A stretch of DNA of 55,231 bases from Bacillota bacterium (GTDB lineage: Bacteria; Bacillota; Clostridia; Lachnospirales; Lachnospiraceae): contig JAQXYZ010000044.1 of the NCBI GenBank assembly GCA_029226935.1, positions 1-55,231 on the forward strand. The letters run 5' to 3'. The notes below the pieces were generated by a model that was given only the letters and a program-made list of their open reading frames with translations, made no database searches and was not told where the DNA came from. Below, piece by piece: positions 8,375 through 17,405 of this stretch; the stretch's first letter is position 1; each line of letters opens with the position of its first letter. The translations under genes and the position numbers were made by a program.

Positions 8375-9574
8375 ATGCTGTATATTATCGGAGGCAAAGT
8401 ATTGACCATGACCGGAGAAATCTGGGATAAGGGATATCTTTGTATTGAAGATGGAAAGATAAAAGAATTGGGGCCTATGAAGAATGGAGCCCCTTTTCCT
8501 CTGCAGACCGGAAACAGTGTGCAGATTATCAATGCATTGAATTGTATTGTGATGCCGGGGCTGATAGAAGCCCATTGTCATATGGGAATCACAGAAGAAA
8601 AGAAAGGAATGGAAGGGGATGACTGTAACGAAGCAGTAAACCCAATTACCCCTTATCTGCGTGCAATTGATGCGATCAATCCCATGGATTCAGCCTTTAG
8701 CAATGCTCTGCAGGCGGGGATTACCGGTGCAATGATTGGACCGGGAAGCGCAAATGTGGTGGGAGGAAGCTTTGCTTTTATAAAGACACACGGCAGGAAT
8801 ATTGACAAACTGATTGTAAAGAGTCCGGCTGCAATGAAAGTGGCATTTGGGGAAAATCCCAAGGTCAATTACGGAGATCAGGGAAAATCCCCGGCAACCC
8901 GTATGGCGGTTGCGGCAATGCTGCGGGAAGAGCTTTTTAAGGCATCAATCTACCGGGGAAAAAAGGAAAAAGGGCAGATTAAGGAAGAAGATTTCAGGTA
9001 TGAATGCTGGCTTCCGGTACTGGAGGGGGAAATCCCCTTAAAAGCACATGTCCACCGGGCAGATGATATCCTTACGGCAATCAGGATTGCAAAAGAATTT
9101 CATGTATCTATGACGCTGGACCATTGCAGTGAGGGGCATCTGATTACGGAGGATATCAGACAATCGGGCTTTCCGGCGATTGTAGGACCGGATCTTGCCA
9201 GCAGAAATAAGATTGAAGTTCAGAATATGGCATTTAAGACAGTAGGTATCTTAAATAAAGCCGGTGTGAAGACTGCAATTACTACGGATCATCCGGTAAG
9301 CCTGATACAGGCACTGCCGATCTGTGCAGGGCTGGCTGTAAAGGCGGGGCTTGATAAAATGGAGGCATTAAAATCCATCACCCTGTATCCGGCGCAGATC
9401 TGTGGGGTGGAAAAACGCATGGGAAGTCTTGAGGTGGGAAAAGATGCAGATATTGTAATTTTTGATGGCGATCCGTTGGAGATATCTACCAGGGTCATGT
9501 GCACCATCATAAATGGCGAAATTGTGTATGCAGATCAATCATTCCCTTTACCTGCCAGTGAAAAAAAGGTATAA
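8375..9574 (+). CDS. Metal-dependent amidohydrolase (imidazolonepropionase-like)
   Basis: 399-residue TIM-barrel amidohydrolase. N- and C-terminal beta segments (IIGGKVLTMTGEIWDKGYL; GSLEVGKDADIVIFDGDPL) flank the barrel. Metal ligands visible are HCH at residues 67-69 (GLIEAHCHMG), further His residues in LKAHVHRADD and LDHCSEGHL, and the catalytic Asp in TTDHPVSL. The family hydrolyses cyclic amides and related C-N bonds; the substrate here is unknown. It starts 17 bp after spoIIQ with GGAAAGGA upstream, so it may be co-transcribed with the sporulation pair. No other catabolic genes are nearby. Confidence 0.85.
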   Translation: MLYIIGGKVLTMTGEIWDKGYLCIEDGKIKELGPMKNGAPFPLQTGNSVQIINALNCIVMPGLIEAHCHMGITEEKKGMEGDDCNEAVNPITPYLRAIDAINPMDSAFSNALQAGITGAMIGPGSANVVGGSFAFIKTHGRNIDKLIVKSPAAMKVAFGENPKVNYGDQGKSPATRMAVAAMLREELFKASIYRGKKEKGQIKEEDFRYECWLPVLEGEIPLKAHVHRADDILTAIRIAKEFHVSMTLDHCSEGHLITEDIRQSGFPAIVGPDLASRNKIEVQNMAFKTVGILNKAGVKTAITTDHPVSLIQALPICAGLAVKAGLDKMEALKSITLYPAQICGVEKRMGSLEVGKDADIVIFDGDPLEISTRVMCTIINGEIVYADQSFPLPASEKKV

Positions 9575-9610
9575 TCGAAAACGGGACACTGCAGTTTAGG
9601 AGGAACGGTC

Positions 9611-11176
9611 TTGAAATACCAGAAAGCCATCATTGCCCTTATATGTGCAGTCCTGTTGACAGGCTGCAATATGCCGGTTGTAGGAGGAGATGCAGGGCAG
9701 GGAGAGAACAATTTTATCAGCATGGAAGAAGAGCCGGATCTTTCCTATGAGGTTCCGGTAAGCACTCCGGGAATATTGGTCAACCAGCTTGGATACATGA
9801 CTGCCAGCACTAAGATGGCAATTTTTAAGGGTGAGGAGATGCCGGATGAATTTTATCTCATTGATGCGGAAAGCAAGGAGAAGGTTTATACAGGCACCCT
9901 TGAAGATAAGGGATATAATCAGGAACTGGATGAATATAATAGCTATGGAGATTTTACGGCATTTCAGACCCCCGGGACTTATTACATAGAAGCACCTGTT
10001 TTGGGCAGATCCTATACATTTTCCATTGGAGATGATGTCTATGATGAGCTCTTTAGGGAAGTGTGTAAACAATATTATTATAACCGCTGTGGAATGACAC
10101 TGACGGAGGAATACGCAGGTACGGGAGCACACAATGCCTGCCATACCGGAAAAGCCGTTCTTAAAGAGGATATTTCAGTAAGCATCGATGTGACCGGAGG
10201 CTGGCACCAGGATGAAAAGGGACAGAAGGATGTAGTGACGGCGGCAAAGACGCTGTCCGTTATGCTGCTTTCCTATGAGCTGTATGGGGACTCTTTTCAG
10301 GATGACACCGGAATCCCTGAAAGTGGGAATGGAGTGCCGGATTTATTGGATGAGGTCAGGTATGAAATAGAATGGCTCCTGAAAATGCAGGATCAGAAAA
10401 CCGGAGCGGTATATGCGGGAGTAGCAATTTATGCGCCCAATAATATACCCGGCAAGGCGGCGGATATTTATGTGGAACCTGCATCGGCAGAAGCGGAAAG
10501 AGCATTTGCCATGGCGCTTGCCAAATTCAGCTATCTGTATCAAAACTATGATAATCAGTATGCGACAGCCTGTCTTAAGGCAGCAGACAGGGCATGGAAA
10601 CATTCCCAGCTTCATGAAGAAGAGGAAGAAGGCAGTGGAGCTGACCTTAAGTTTGCATCTGCAGCAGAGCTGTACCGCGCTGCAGGATGGCAGAGCTATC
10701 ACAAATATATTAAAGAGTATTTAAGTGCAGGAGAATATTCCCAAAAGCAGGATGATGTTGTCCTGATGGGATGCGTAACCTATATTTCTACCAAGCAGAC
10801 GGTGGATTTGGAGCTGTGCGAACAGATTATGGAAATGCTGATGGAAAAGGCAGAATTGATTTCTGCAAATGCAAGAACAAAAATCTATCTTACCGCAGGA
10901 AATAGGGAACAGGACAACAACAATGAACTGTTGCTTCAAATGATGTATCTGACGATCGTAAACCATATTATTTCCAATCACGAGTATGAAACGTTGATTG
11001 AAAATCATCTGCACTACTTTTTGGGCAGAAATGATAAGGCGGTCAACTATCTGCAAAATACAGGTGATAACAGCTATGAGACCACAAATGGCAGTCTGGG
11101 AATCATGAAGCAGTTTGAAGCAGACAGTAAGTTAATTTTTATGTTAAGCGAGATTACAAATTCCCGAAATCGGTAG
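9611..11176 (+). CDS. Lipoprotein related to glycoside hydrolase family 9, catalytic motif lost
   Basis: 521 residues beginning at TTG 9611, eight nt after AGGAGG. A lipoprotein signal ends in LLTGC with the lipidated Cys at 19. Residues about 52-139 form the Ig-like domain that precedes many GH9 cellulases (ILVNQLGYMTASTKMAIF). From about 142 the GH9 barrel is recognisable: YYYNRCG, GIPESGNGVPDLLDEVRYEI, WLLKMQ and HYFLGRNDKAVNY. Yet the DAGD motif holding the catalytic Asp pair (normally GGWYDAGD) is replaced by GGWHQDEKGQKD, and no NE catalytic Glu motif is seen near the end. It may bind rather than cut glycan, or act by another chemistry. It lies 36 bp after the amidohydrolase gene. Confidence 0.75.
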   Translation: MKYQKAIIALICAVLLTGCNMPVVGGDAGQGENNFISMEEEPDLSYEVPVSTPGILVNQLGYMTASTKMAIFKGEEMPDEFYLIDAESKEKVYTGTLEDKGYNQELDEYNSYGDFTAFQTPGTYYIEAPVLGRSYTFSIGDDVYDELFREVCKQYYYNRCGMTLTEEYAGTGAHNACHTGKAVLKEDISVSIDVTGGWHQDEKGQKDVVTAAKTLSVMLLSYELYGDSFQDDTGIPESGNGVPDLLDEVRYEIEWLLKMQDQKTGAVYAGVAIYAPNNIPGKAADIYVEPASAEAERAFAMALAKFSYLYQNYDNQYATACLKAADRAWKHSQLHEEEEEGSGADLKFASAAELYRAAGWQSYHKYIKEYLSAGEYSQKQDDVVLMGCVTYISTKQTVDLELCEQIMEMLMEKAELISANARTKIYLTAGNREQDNNNELLLQMMYLTIVNHIISNHEYETLIENHLHYFLGRNDKAVNYLQNTGDNSYETTNGSLGIMKQFEADSKLIFMLSEITNSRNR

Positions 11177-11203
11177 ATGGCATTTTTTGCATTGTGACAG
11201 GCA

Positions 11204-11212
11204 TGTTATACT
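11204..11212 (+). promoter_or_regulatory. Candidate extended -10 promoter of ddl-murF
   Basis: TGTTATACT (TG at 11204, TATACT at 11207-11212) forms an extended -10 element about 77 bp before ddl. Only a T-rich stretch stands at the -35 position. Confidence 0.4.
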
Positions 11213-11288
11213 CTTTCATAATGAAAAACGTGGTTGTAAAATTGAAAGAAAAATAGAAAATTTGCAGTGTTTTGGAATGGAGGAAAAA

Positions 11289-12314
11289 ATGAAAATTGTA
11301 GTTTTGGCAGGAGGAATCAGTACGGAGAGAGATGTTTCGCTAAGCTCCGGTGCTATGATATACAGAGCATTAAAGAAGAACGGTCATAAGGCGGTTCTGC
11401 TGGATGTGTATTTGGGGTATAAAGGTGAGGATGCAGGGAGTATTTTTGAAAAGGATGAGGACTGGGCAGGAGAATTGGGAGCCATTTCAGATAAGAACCC
11501 TGATATTGAACAGGTAAAAGCAATGCGTCCTGACGGGGATAAGAACTTTTTTGGCCCCAATGTGATTTCCATCTGTCAGGCAGCGGATGTGGTTTTTATG
11601 GCACTTCATGGAGAAAATGGGGAGAATGGAAAAATACAGGCATGCTTCGACCTGATGGGAATTACCTATACGGGAACCGGTTTTGTCAGCTCTGCCCTGT
11701 GTATGGATAAAGGGCTCTCCAAGGATATTTTTGCATGCTACGGGATTCCCACACCTGCAGGTATACGATTGAAAAAAGGTGAAAAGCAGAATAAAGAGAT
11801 TCCTTTCCCCTGTGTGGTGAAGGCATGCTGCGGCGGCTCCAGTGTGGGTGTCAGCATCGTAAACAGAGAAGAAGAATATGAAGATGCTTTAAACGAAGCA
11901 TTTAGATATGATGATGAAGTCATTGTGGAACAGTACATAAAGGGGCGGGAATTTTCGGTAGGAGTCATGGATGGAAGAGCACTTCCGGTAATAGAAATCG
12001 CCCCTCTGCATGGATTTTATGATTATAAAAATAAATATCAGGCGGGTTCCACGATTGAAACCTGCCCCGCAGAGCTTTCGGAAGAAAAGACAAAAGAAAT
12101 GCAGAAATATGCAGAAGAGGCATTTCATGCGCTCCGTCTTAATAATTACGCCAGAATGGATTTTATGATGAGTACAAAGGGAGAAATCTATTGTCTGGAA
12201 GCCAATACGCTGCCGGGGATGACACCTACCTCCCTCCTTCCTCAGGAGGCGGCTGCGGAAGGAGTCAGCTTTGAAGAATTATGTGAAGAGATTATACAGG
12301 CAGCCTTGAAATAA
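11289..12314 (+). CDS. ddl: D-alanine--D-alanine ligase
   Basis: 341-residue ATP-grasp ligase joining two D-Ala for the peptidoglycan stem. ATG 11289 follows GGAGG; the open frame extends upstream without another ribosome site. Seen in order: LAGGISTERDVSLSSG (first substrate site), MALHGENGENGKIQACFDL, the ATP-binding VVKACCGGSSVGVSIV, the loop GFYDYKNKYQAGS, and EANTLPGMTPTSLLPQ with the Mg ligands and the oxyanion region. The Tyr-containing loop is of the D-Ala-D-Ala type, not the D-Ala-D-Lac resistance type. murF, which uses the product, follows 21 bp later. Confidence 0.95.
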   Translation: MKIVVLAGGISTERDVSLSSGAMIYRALKKNGHKAVLLDVYLGYKGEDAGSIFEKDEDWAGELGAISDKNPDIEQVKAMRPDGDKNFFGPNVISICQAADVVFMALHGENGENGKIQACFDLMGITYTGTGFVSSALCMDKGLSKDIFACYGIPTPAGIRLKKGEKQNKEIPFPCVVKACCGGSSVGVSIVNREEEYEDALNEAFRYDDEVIVEQYIKGREFSVGVMDGRALPVIEIAPLHGFYDYKNKYQAGSTIETCPAELSEEKTKEMQKYAEEAFHALRLNNYARMDFMMSTKGEIYCLEANTLPGMTPTSLLPQEAAAEGVSFEELCEEIIQAALK

Positions 12315-12335
12315 GAGAATGCGAGGATACAGTGT

Positions 12336-13700
12336 ATGAAAAACATGACAATTAGGAATGTTGCAGAAGCCTGCAAGGGGACGCTTTGTAAAGTTGTGGA
12401 GAGTACAAGAGAGGCTTCCTGTGTAGTCATAGATTCCCGGAAGATAGAGGAAGGCGGTATTTTTATTGCCACAAGGGGCGAGAGGGTGGATGGACATGAT
12501 TTTATTCCACAGGTTGCTGAAAAAGGTGCGCTTGCAGTAGTGTGCGAAAAAGCTCCGGAAAACTGCAAAATTCCTTACATTCTGGTGGAGGACAGCTTTC
12601 AGGCGCTTCGGGACATTGCGGAATTTTACAGAAAGCAGTTGTCCATTCCCGTAGTGGGAATTACGGGAAGCGTGGGAAAGACCAGCACCAAGGAAATGAT
12701 TGCATCTGTGCTTTCACAGAAATTTTCCGTACTGAAAACAGAAGGAAACTATAATAACGAAATTGGGCTTCCCCTTACCGTGCTTCGGATCAGATCCGAG
12801 CATGAGGCAGCAGTACTGGAAATGGGAATCAGTAATTTTGGAGAGATGCATCGGTTAAGCCGGATCGCCAGACCTGATATCTGTGTGATGACGAATATTG
12901 GACAGTGCCATCTGGAGAATTTGGGAACCAGAGAAGGAATCCTGAAGGCGAAATCAGAAATTTTTGACTTTATGAATCCCCAGGGTCAAATTCTTGTAAA
13001 TGGGGATGATGATATGTTAAGCAGTGTAAAGCCAAAGGAAAACTGCAGCCTGCTGCACTTCGGAACAGATCCGTCTAATGAAATATTTGCGTCCGGTGTC
13101 ATGAACAAAGGACTCTTAGGATCAGAAGCAGTCATTCACATGGATCTGGAGGTATTTCCTATTGAAATTCCACTTCCCGGTGGACATATGGTATATAATG
13201 CGCTGGCGGCGGCAGCAGTGGGACGCTGTCTGGGATTGTCCAGAGAACAGATACAGAAAGGAATTGCCGGAGTATCGCCGGTGGGTGGAAGAAGCCATGT
13301 GATTTGTCTGCCCCAATATACTATTATCGATGACTGCTATAATGCCAATCCGGTTTCCATGAAGGCAGCGATTGATCTGCTTGGAATGGCGCTTGGAAGA
13401 AAAGTGGCTATTCTGGGGGATATGTTCGAGTTGGGAGAACATGAGAAGGAAATGCATGGGGAGATTGGGAACTATGCAGCACAAAAAGGCATTGATGTGA
13501 CAATCTGTGTGGGGAAACTCTCAAGATATATGTATGAGGAGAACTGCCGAAAGCATCAGAATGGAAAGACATATTATTTTGAGACAAGGGATGAAATGCT
13601 GGAGCAGCTTTCGGAAATTTTACAACCCGGTGACAGCATTTTGATTAAGGCATCTCATGGAATGCAATTTGAGAAGGTAGTAGAATATTTCATGAAATAA
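12336..13700 (+). CDS. murF: UDP-N-acetylmuramoyl-tripeptide--D-alanyl-D-alanine ligase
   Basis: 454-residue Mur ligase that adds D-Ala-D-Ala to the UDP-MurNAc-tripeptide in the cytoplasm. The N-terminal substrate domain (about 1-100, DSRKIEEGGIFIATRGE) is followed by the P-loop GITGSVGKTSTKE (about 108-120), the Mur motif EMGISNFGEMHRLSRI, TNIGQCHLENLG, and DDCYNANPVSMKAAIDLL in the hinge to the C-terminal domain. It sits directly after ddl, giving substrate and consumer in one transcript. The start at 12336 has GAGG nine nt upstream; an ATG nine bases later is a weaker alternative. Confidence 0.95.
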   Translation: MKNMTIRNVAEACKGTLCKVVESTREASCVVIDSRKIEEGGIFIATRGERVDGHDFIPQVAEKGALAVVCEKAPENCKIPYILVEDSFQALRDIAEFYRKQLSIPVVGITGSVGKTSTKEMIASVLSQKFSVLKTEGNYNNEIGLPLTVLRIRSEHEAAVLEMGISNFGEMHRLSRIARPDICVMTNIGQCHLENLGTREGILKAKSEIFDFMNPQGQILVNGDDDMLSSVKPKENCSLLHFGTDPSNEIFASGVMNKGLLGSEAVIHMDLEVFPIEIPLPGGHMVYNALAAAAVGRCLGLSREQIQKGIAGVSPVGGRSHVICLPQYTIIDDCYNANPVSMKAAIDLLGMALGRKVAILGDMFELGEHEKEMHGEIGNYAAQKGIDVTICVGKLSRYMYEENCRKHQNGKTYYFETRDEMLEQLSEILQPGDSILIKASHGMQFEKVVEYFMK

Positions 13701-13708
13701 AGAGCAGA

Positions 13709-13747
13709 GGAAACAGACCTTGCTACTGCTTGTCTGCTTCCTTTTTT
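13709..13747 (+). terminator. Terminator of ddl-murF
   Basis: GGAAACAGAC (13709-13718) pairs with GTCTGCTTCC (13732-13741) with one mismatch, followed by six T (13742-13747). It is embedded in the 3' end of the convergent plsC gene. Confidence 0.65.
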
Positions 13748-14466
13748 ATTTTGAAATAAGTTTCCATGATGATATTCTTTACATAAGTGCCAATGCGCTT
13801 CTGTTCTTCCTTGGGCAGCTCCTTGATGTAAATGGGTTTTCCGTATTCCAGAATGACATGGGCTTTTCTGACCTTGGGAAGGTGGTCTTCAAAAATATCA
13901 GCGGAGTTATAAATGGTCATTGGAACAATGGCACATCCGGTTTTGGCAGCAATCTTAAAGCTTCCCTCGTGAAATTCCATAAAGGTGTGATTGACCCTGT
14001 TGCGGGTTCCCTCCGGGAAAATACAGATGGAAATACCGGACTTAACTTTCTCAATCGCATCTAAGATGACTTTAAGTCCCTGCTTGATATCCTGTCGGTC
14101 GAGAAACAGACAGTGAAGGTTCTTCATCCAGTTTACTAAAAGGGGATACCTCAGCATTTCCTTTTTGGCAATATATCCGGTGGGTCTGGGTACACGGACA
14201 TAAGTGATCAGAATATCAAAATAGCTTCTGTGGTTGCCGATATATAAGACAGCCTCATCCTGTGGAACGTTTTCTTCGCCCCTTACTTCGACGGTGGTTC
14301 CGGCGATAAACAGGCAGACACGGAACGCCCAGTTCACAATAGCAAGAGAACTCTTATTCTTAAGATCCATGTTGAATTTGCCAATAATCCACTCTGCAAT
14401 TAAAAGGGGGATGCTGCATATTAAAAATAAAACTACAAAAGATGCTACTAAAATAAAACGAATCAT
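13723..14466 (-). CDS. plsC: 1-acyl-sn-glycerol-3-phosphate acyltransferase
   Basis: 247-residue membrane-bound enzyme that acylates lysophosphatidic acid to phosphatidic acid. One N-terminal membrane helix (about 3-25) precedes the PlsC domain with the catalytic NHRSYFDILI (HX4D), the substrate motif FPEGTRNR and the third motif IVPMTIYNSADIF. The ATG at 14466 follows AGAGG by six nt. It is transcribed leftward alone from its own promoter and converges on murF with 22 bp between the coding ends. Confidence 0.93.
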   Translation of the reverse strand: MIRFILVASFVVLFLICSIPLLIAEWIIGKFNMDLKNKSSLAIVNWAFRVCLFIAGTTVEVRGEENVPQDEAVLYIGNHRSYFDILITYVRVPRPTGYIAKKEMLRYPLLVNWMKNLHCLFLDRQDIKQGLKVILDAIEKVKSGISICIFPEGTRNRVNHTFMEFHEGSFKIAAKTGCAIVPMTIYNSADIFEDHLPKVRKAHVILEYGKPIYIKELPKEEQKRIGTYVKNIIMETYFKIKKEADKQ

Positions 14467-14501
14467 GATAAACCTCTTTGTTAGAAAATTTGAGCATATA
14501 T

Positions 14502-14530
14502 AGTATAGCCGATGACATCGCGTTTGGCAA
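14502..14530 (-). promoter_or_regulatory. Sigma-A-type promoter of plsC
   Basis: On the minus strand TTGCCA (14530-14525) and TATACT (14507-14502) are 17 bp apart, about 36 bp before the plsC start. Confidence 0.7.
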
Positions 14531-14647
14531 TAGCCAGTGAACTGTTACTAGACGAAACAATCATTCTCTGATAGAATAAAATACTAGAGTAATTTATTTA
14601 TTTTACGGTAAGTATATTTGTACAGACATAGAAGAAAGGACTCCGAT

Positions 14648-15607
14648 ATGGACAAGATTGCAGTTCTAATCCCCTGCTATAATGAAGAAAAGACGATTGC
14701 AAAGGTAGTTGCAGATGCAAAGGCTGCTCTCCCGGAGGCGGTCATTTATGTATATGATAATAATTCCACTGACCGTACCGTGGAACTGGCAAGTAAGGCA
14801 GGTGCCGTAATCCGTCATGAATACATGCAGGGAAAGGGGAATGTAATCAGACGGATGTTCCGTGAGATAGAAGCACAGTGCTATATTATGGTGGATGGAG
14901 ATGATACCTATCCTATGGAGTTTGCACCTGAAATGGTGGACAAGGTGCTCCACCACAATGCGGATATGGTAGTTGGCGACCGTTTATCTTCTACTTATTT
15001 TGAGGAGAATAAGCGACCCTTTCACAATATGGGGAACAGCGTGGTGCGAGCCGGTATTAATCATTTGTTCAACTGTGAAGTAAAGGATATTATGACTGGG
15101 TTCAGGGCATTCAGCTATGGGTTTGTAAAGACTTTTCCAGTATTGTCCAAGGGCTTTGAGATTGAAACAGAGATGACAATTCACGCTGTCTATAATCATA
15201 TGCAGATTGACAATGTGATTGTGGAATACAGGGACAGACCCGAGGGAAGCGTATCCAAGCTGAATACCTACTCAGACGGATTCCGTGTTCTTGGAACCAT
15301 TTTCCGCCTTTACAGGGATTATAAGCCATTTGGGTTCTTTAGTATTTTTGCGCTTGCGCTGGTTGTGATTGCTGCAGTTTTCTTTATTCCGGTATTGATT
15401 GAATTTGTGAAAACCGGGCTGGTACTGAAATTCCCCACGTTGATTGTGTGTGGCTTTGTGATGATGGCAGCACTACAGTCTTTTTTTGCAGGATTGATTT
15501 TGTCCAATATGGCAATGAAGAACCGCAGGGATTTTGAGTATCGTTTTTCCCTTGTCTGTGAGAAGGAGAGACGCCAGAGAAGGGAAGACAAGGAGGACGA
15601 AGGTTGA
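14648..15607 (+). CDS. Family 2 glycosyltransferase, dolichyl-phosphate-mannose-synthase-like
   Basis: 319 residues. The GT-A domain shows VLIPCYNEEKTIAKVV, DNNSTDRT, VDGDDTYP (the DXD metal site) and GFEIETEMTIHA. Two membrane helices at the C-terminus (about 240-295) match polyprenyl-phosphate sugar transferases of the DPM1/GtrB/YkoT kind, which load a sugar onto the lipid carrier at the inner face of the membrane. ATG 14648 follows GAAAGGA; a candidate promoter with TAGAAT -10 lies about 75 bp upstream. The last four bases overlap the next gene, so the two proteins are probably made in a fixed ratio and work together. Confidence 0.88.
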   Translation: MDKIAVLIPCYNEEKTIAKVVADAKAALPEAVIYVYDNNSTDRTVELASKAGAVIRHEYMQGKGNVIRRMFREIEAQCYIMVDGDDTYPMEFAPEMVDKVLHHNADMVVGDRLSSTYFEENKRPFHNMGNSVVRAGINHLFNCEVKDIMTGFRAFSYGFVKTFPVLSKGFEIETEMTIHAVYNHMQIDNVIVEYRDRPEGSVSKLNTYSDGFRVLGTIFRLYRDYKPFGFFSIFALALVVIAAVFFIPVLIEFVKTGLVLKFPTLIVCGFVMMAALQSFFAGLILSNMAMKNRRDFEYRFSLVCEKERRQRREDKEDEG

Positions 15608-17337
15608 AGAAGCTGATTTCACGCTGGTATCTTTTTATTGTATTTGGTTTTCTCCTGTTTGCGGCGCTGGTTTTTATTGTCTGTGGCGAAAATAGCATCA
15701 TAGCAGTTCATGATAATCTGGATTTGTTTATTCCACAGTTTCAGATGATGAAGGATACAGGAACCTTTTGGGCACATGGAGCAGATGTGCCCTTTTTGGG
15801 TGGGATTAGCAGAGATACCCTGCCTTCCGAATTTTCGCTTTATACCATCCTGTATATGCTTCTTCCTGCTTATCCGGCTTATGTTGCAGGTTATCTCCTT
15901 AAGGTGATAATTGCACTGTTTTCCTGTATTTTGCTGGCAAAGGATCTGTATGGCGAAAGCTATGAGAAATATAAACCTCTTGTATATCTTCTGGGATTGG
16001 GCTATGGAATTTTGAACATGTTTCCGGCATTTGGAATTCCTTTTGCATCCATACCGTTGGTTATTTATCTGGTGCGGAGAATTTACGCAGAGCCGTCTTT
16101 CAAATGGTATGCAGCGCTGTTTTTTTATCCCGTGCTTTCCTATTTTTCTTATTTTGGATTATTTATTTTGGCATATATGGTGGTTGCCTTCCTATGGTTA
16201 TGGATCAGGGATAAAAAGTTCCCGGGAAGAATTCTTGCTGCAATCTGTGTGCTGGCAGCCGGGTGCATTGCCTGTGAATATCGACTGTTTGGCCTGATGC
16301 TGCTGGGGGACGAACCCAATATCCGTTCTACTATGGTAGCCGGAAGCTTTAATGGCAAAGAGATTGTTAGGACGATCATTGAAGTATTTTCGCAGGGAAT
16401 GTTTCATGCGGAGAGCATGCATACCTATCTGATCATGCCGGTATGTCTGATTTATTTTTTGTATCTGAATTTTACTTATATCAGGAAAAAGAACATGAGA
16501 GGCATTTTCCATGACCTCTATAATCTGTTGATGCTGGTACTTGTTTTTAACAGTGTTGTATATGGAATTTACTATTGGGAAGGCTTCAGAAAACTGGTGG
16601 AAACCATCTGTCCTCCGCTGACAGGGTGGCAGTTCAACCGGACAGTATTTTTCAGTCCTTTTGTCTGGTATGCTGCATTTTTCCTTGTACTTAAGCGGCT
16701 GTATGACTGTGACAGAATGATGATGAAGGGGATTGCAAATCTGGCAGCGGTTGCGTCAATCCTTGTGATTGTTCTGTCGGGAACCCGATATAATGATTTG
16801 TATCATACCTGCTACAGTCAGGCTTATGAACAGTTCAAAGGGCAGAAAATGGATCAGCTAAGCTATGGAGAATTTTATTCCGCGGAATTATTTGAGGAAG
16901 CAAAGGAAGAGATTGGCTATGACGGACAGTGGGCGGCAGCCTATGGGTTTTATCCTGCAATTCTGGAATACAATGGAATTTCAACCTTAGATGGATACTT
17001 AGGCTTTTACTCCCAAGCCTACAAGGAGGCATTCCGAAAGATCATAGCACCCGCTCTTGACAGAGTGGAGGCGAGCAGAATTTATTATGATGAATGGGGA
17101 GCCAGGGCATATCTTTATTCGGGAACGGATTTGTCAATCGTCAATGCATATCGCACTTATCAGGTGACGGACAGAGATATTTATATTGATATAGATGCAT
17201 TCAGGGAATTGGGAGGAGAATATGTCTTTTCCCGGATTGATTTGACAAATGCACAGGAAGCAGGGCTTGACTTAGTTGGGACCTATACCCATGAGAAATC
17301 TCCCTATACCTTGTATGTATATAAGACGTCTGATTAA
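15604..17337 (+). CDS. Polytopic membrane protein, DUF6044/YkoS-like
   Basis: 577 residues starting at TTG 15604, inside the stop codon of the glycosyltransferase gene, with AGGAGG close upstream. About ten hydrophobic helices fill residues 5-400; the first external loop has NSIIAVHDNLDLFIPQFQMM, reminiscent of GT-C type sugar transferases. A soluble C-terminal portion (about 420-577, DQLSYGEFYSAELFEE) follows. I believe it belongs to the DUF6044 family, whose Bacillus member YkoS is next to a YkoT-type glycosyltransferase as here. The likely role is transfer or modification of an envelope glycan using the lipid-linked sugar from its partner; this is inference. Confidence 0.7.
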   Translation: MKKLISRWYLFIVFGFLLFAALVFIVCGENSIIAVHDNLDLFIPQFQMMKDTGTFWAHGADVPFLGGISRDTLPSEFSLYTILYMLLPAYPAYVAGYLLKVIIALFSCILLAKDLYGESYEKYKPLVYLLGLGYGILNMFPAFGIPFASIPLVIYLVRRIYAEPSFKWYAALFFYPVLSYFSYFGLFILAYMVVAFLWLWIRDKKFPGRILAAICVLAAGCIACEYRLFGLMLLGDEPNIRSTMVAGSFNGKEIVRTIIEVFSQGMFHAESMHTYLIMPVCLIYFLYLNFTYIRKKNMRGIFHDLYNLLMLVLVFNSVVYGIYYWEGFRKLVETICPPLTGWQFNRTVFFSPFVWYAAFFLVLKRLYDCDRMMMKGIANLAAVASILVIVLSGTRYNDLYHTCYSQAYEQFKGQKMDQLSYGEFYSAELFEEAKEEIGYDGQWAAAYGFYPAILEYNGISTLDGYLGFYSQAYKEAFRKIIAPALDRVEASRIYYDEWGARAYLYSGTDLSIVNAYRTYQVTDRDIYIDIDAFRELGGEYVFSRIDLTNAQEAGLDLVGTYTHEKSPYTLYVYKTSD

Positions 17338-17348
17338 ATAAACGAAAT

Positions 17349-17396
17349 AAAAGCCTTCGGAACAAAGAAGATAAGATTTGTTCCGAAGGCTTTTTT
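17349..17396. terminator. Bidirectional Rho-independent terminator
   Basis: An 18-bp perfect stem (17349-17366 with 17377-17394; core AAGCCTTCGGAACAAA) closes a 10-nt loop. T-runs on both strands serve the rightward GT2/DUF6044 pair and the leftward prs transcript. Confidence 0.92.
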
Positions 17397-17405
17397 GACC
17401 GGCAG

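Noticed and set aside
9596-10144. 182-codon antisense frame under the GH9-like gene
   Set aside because: Shadow of a well-supported coding gene, with no ribosome site and no domain.
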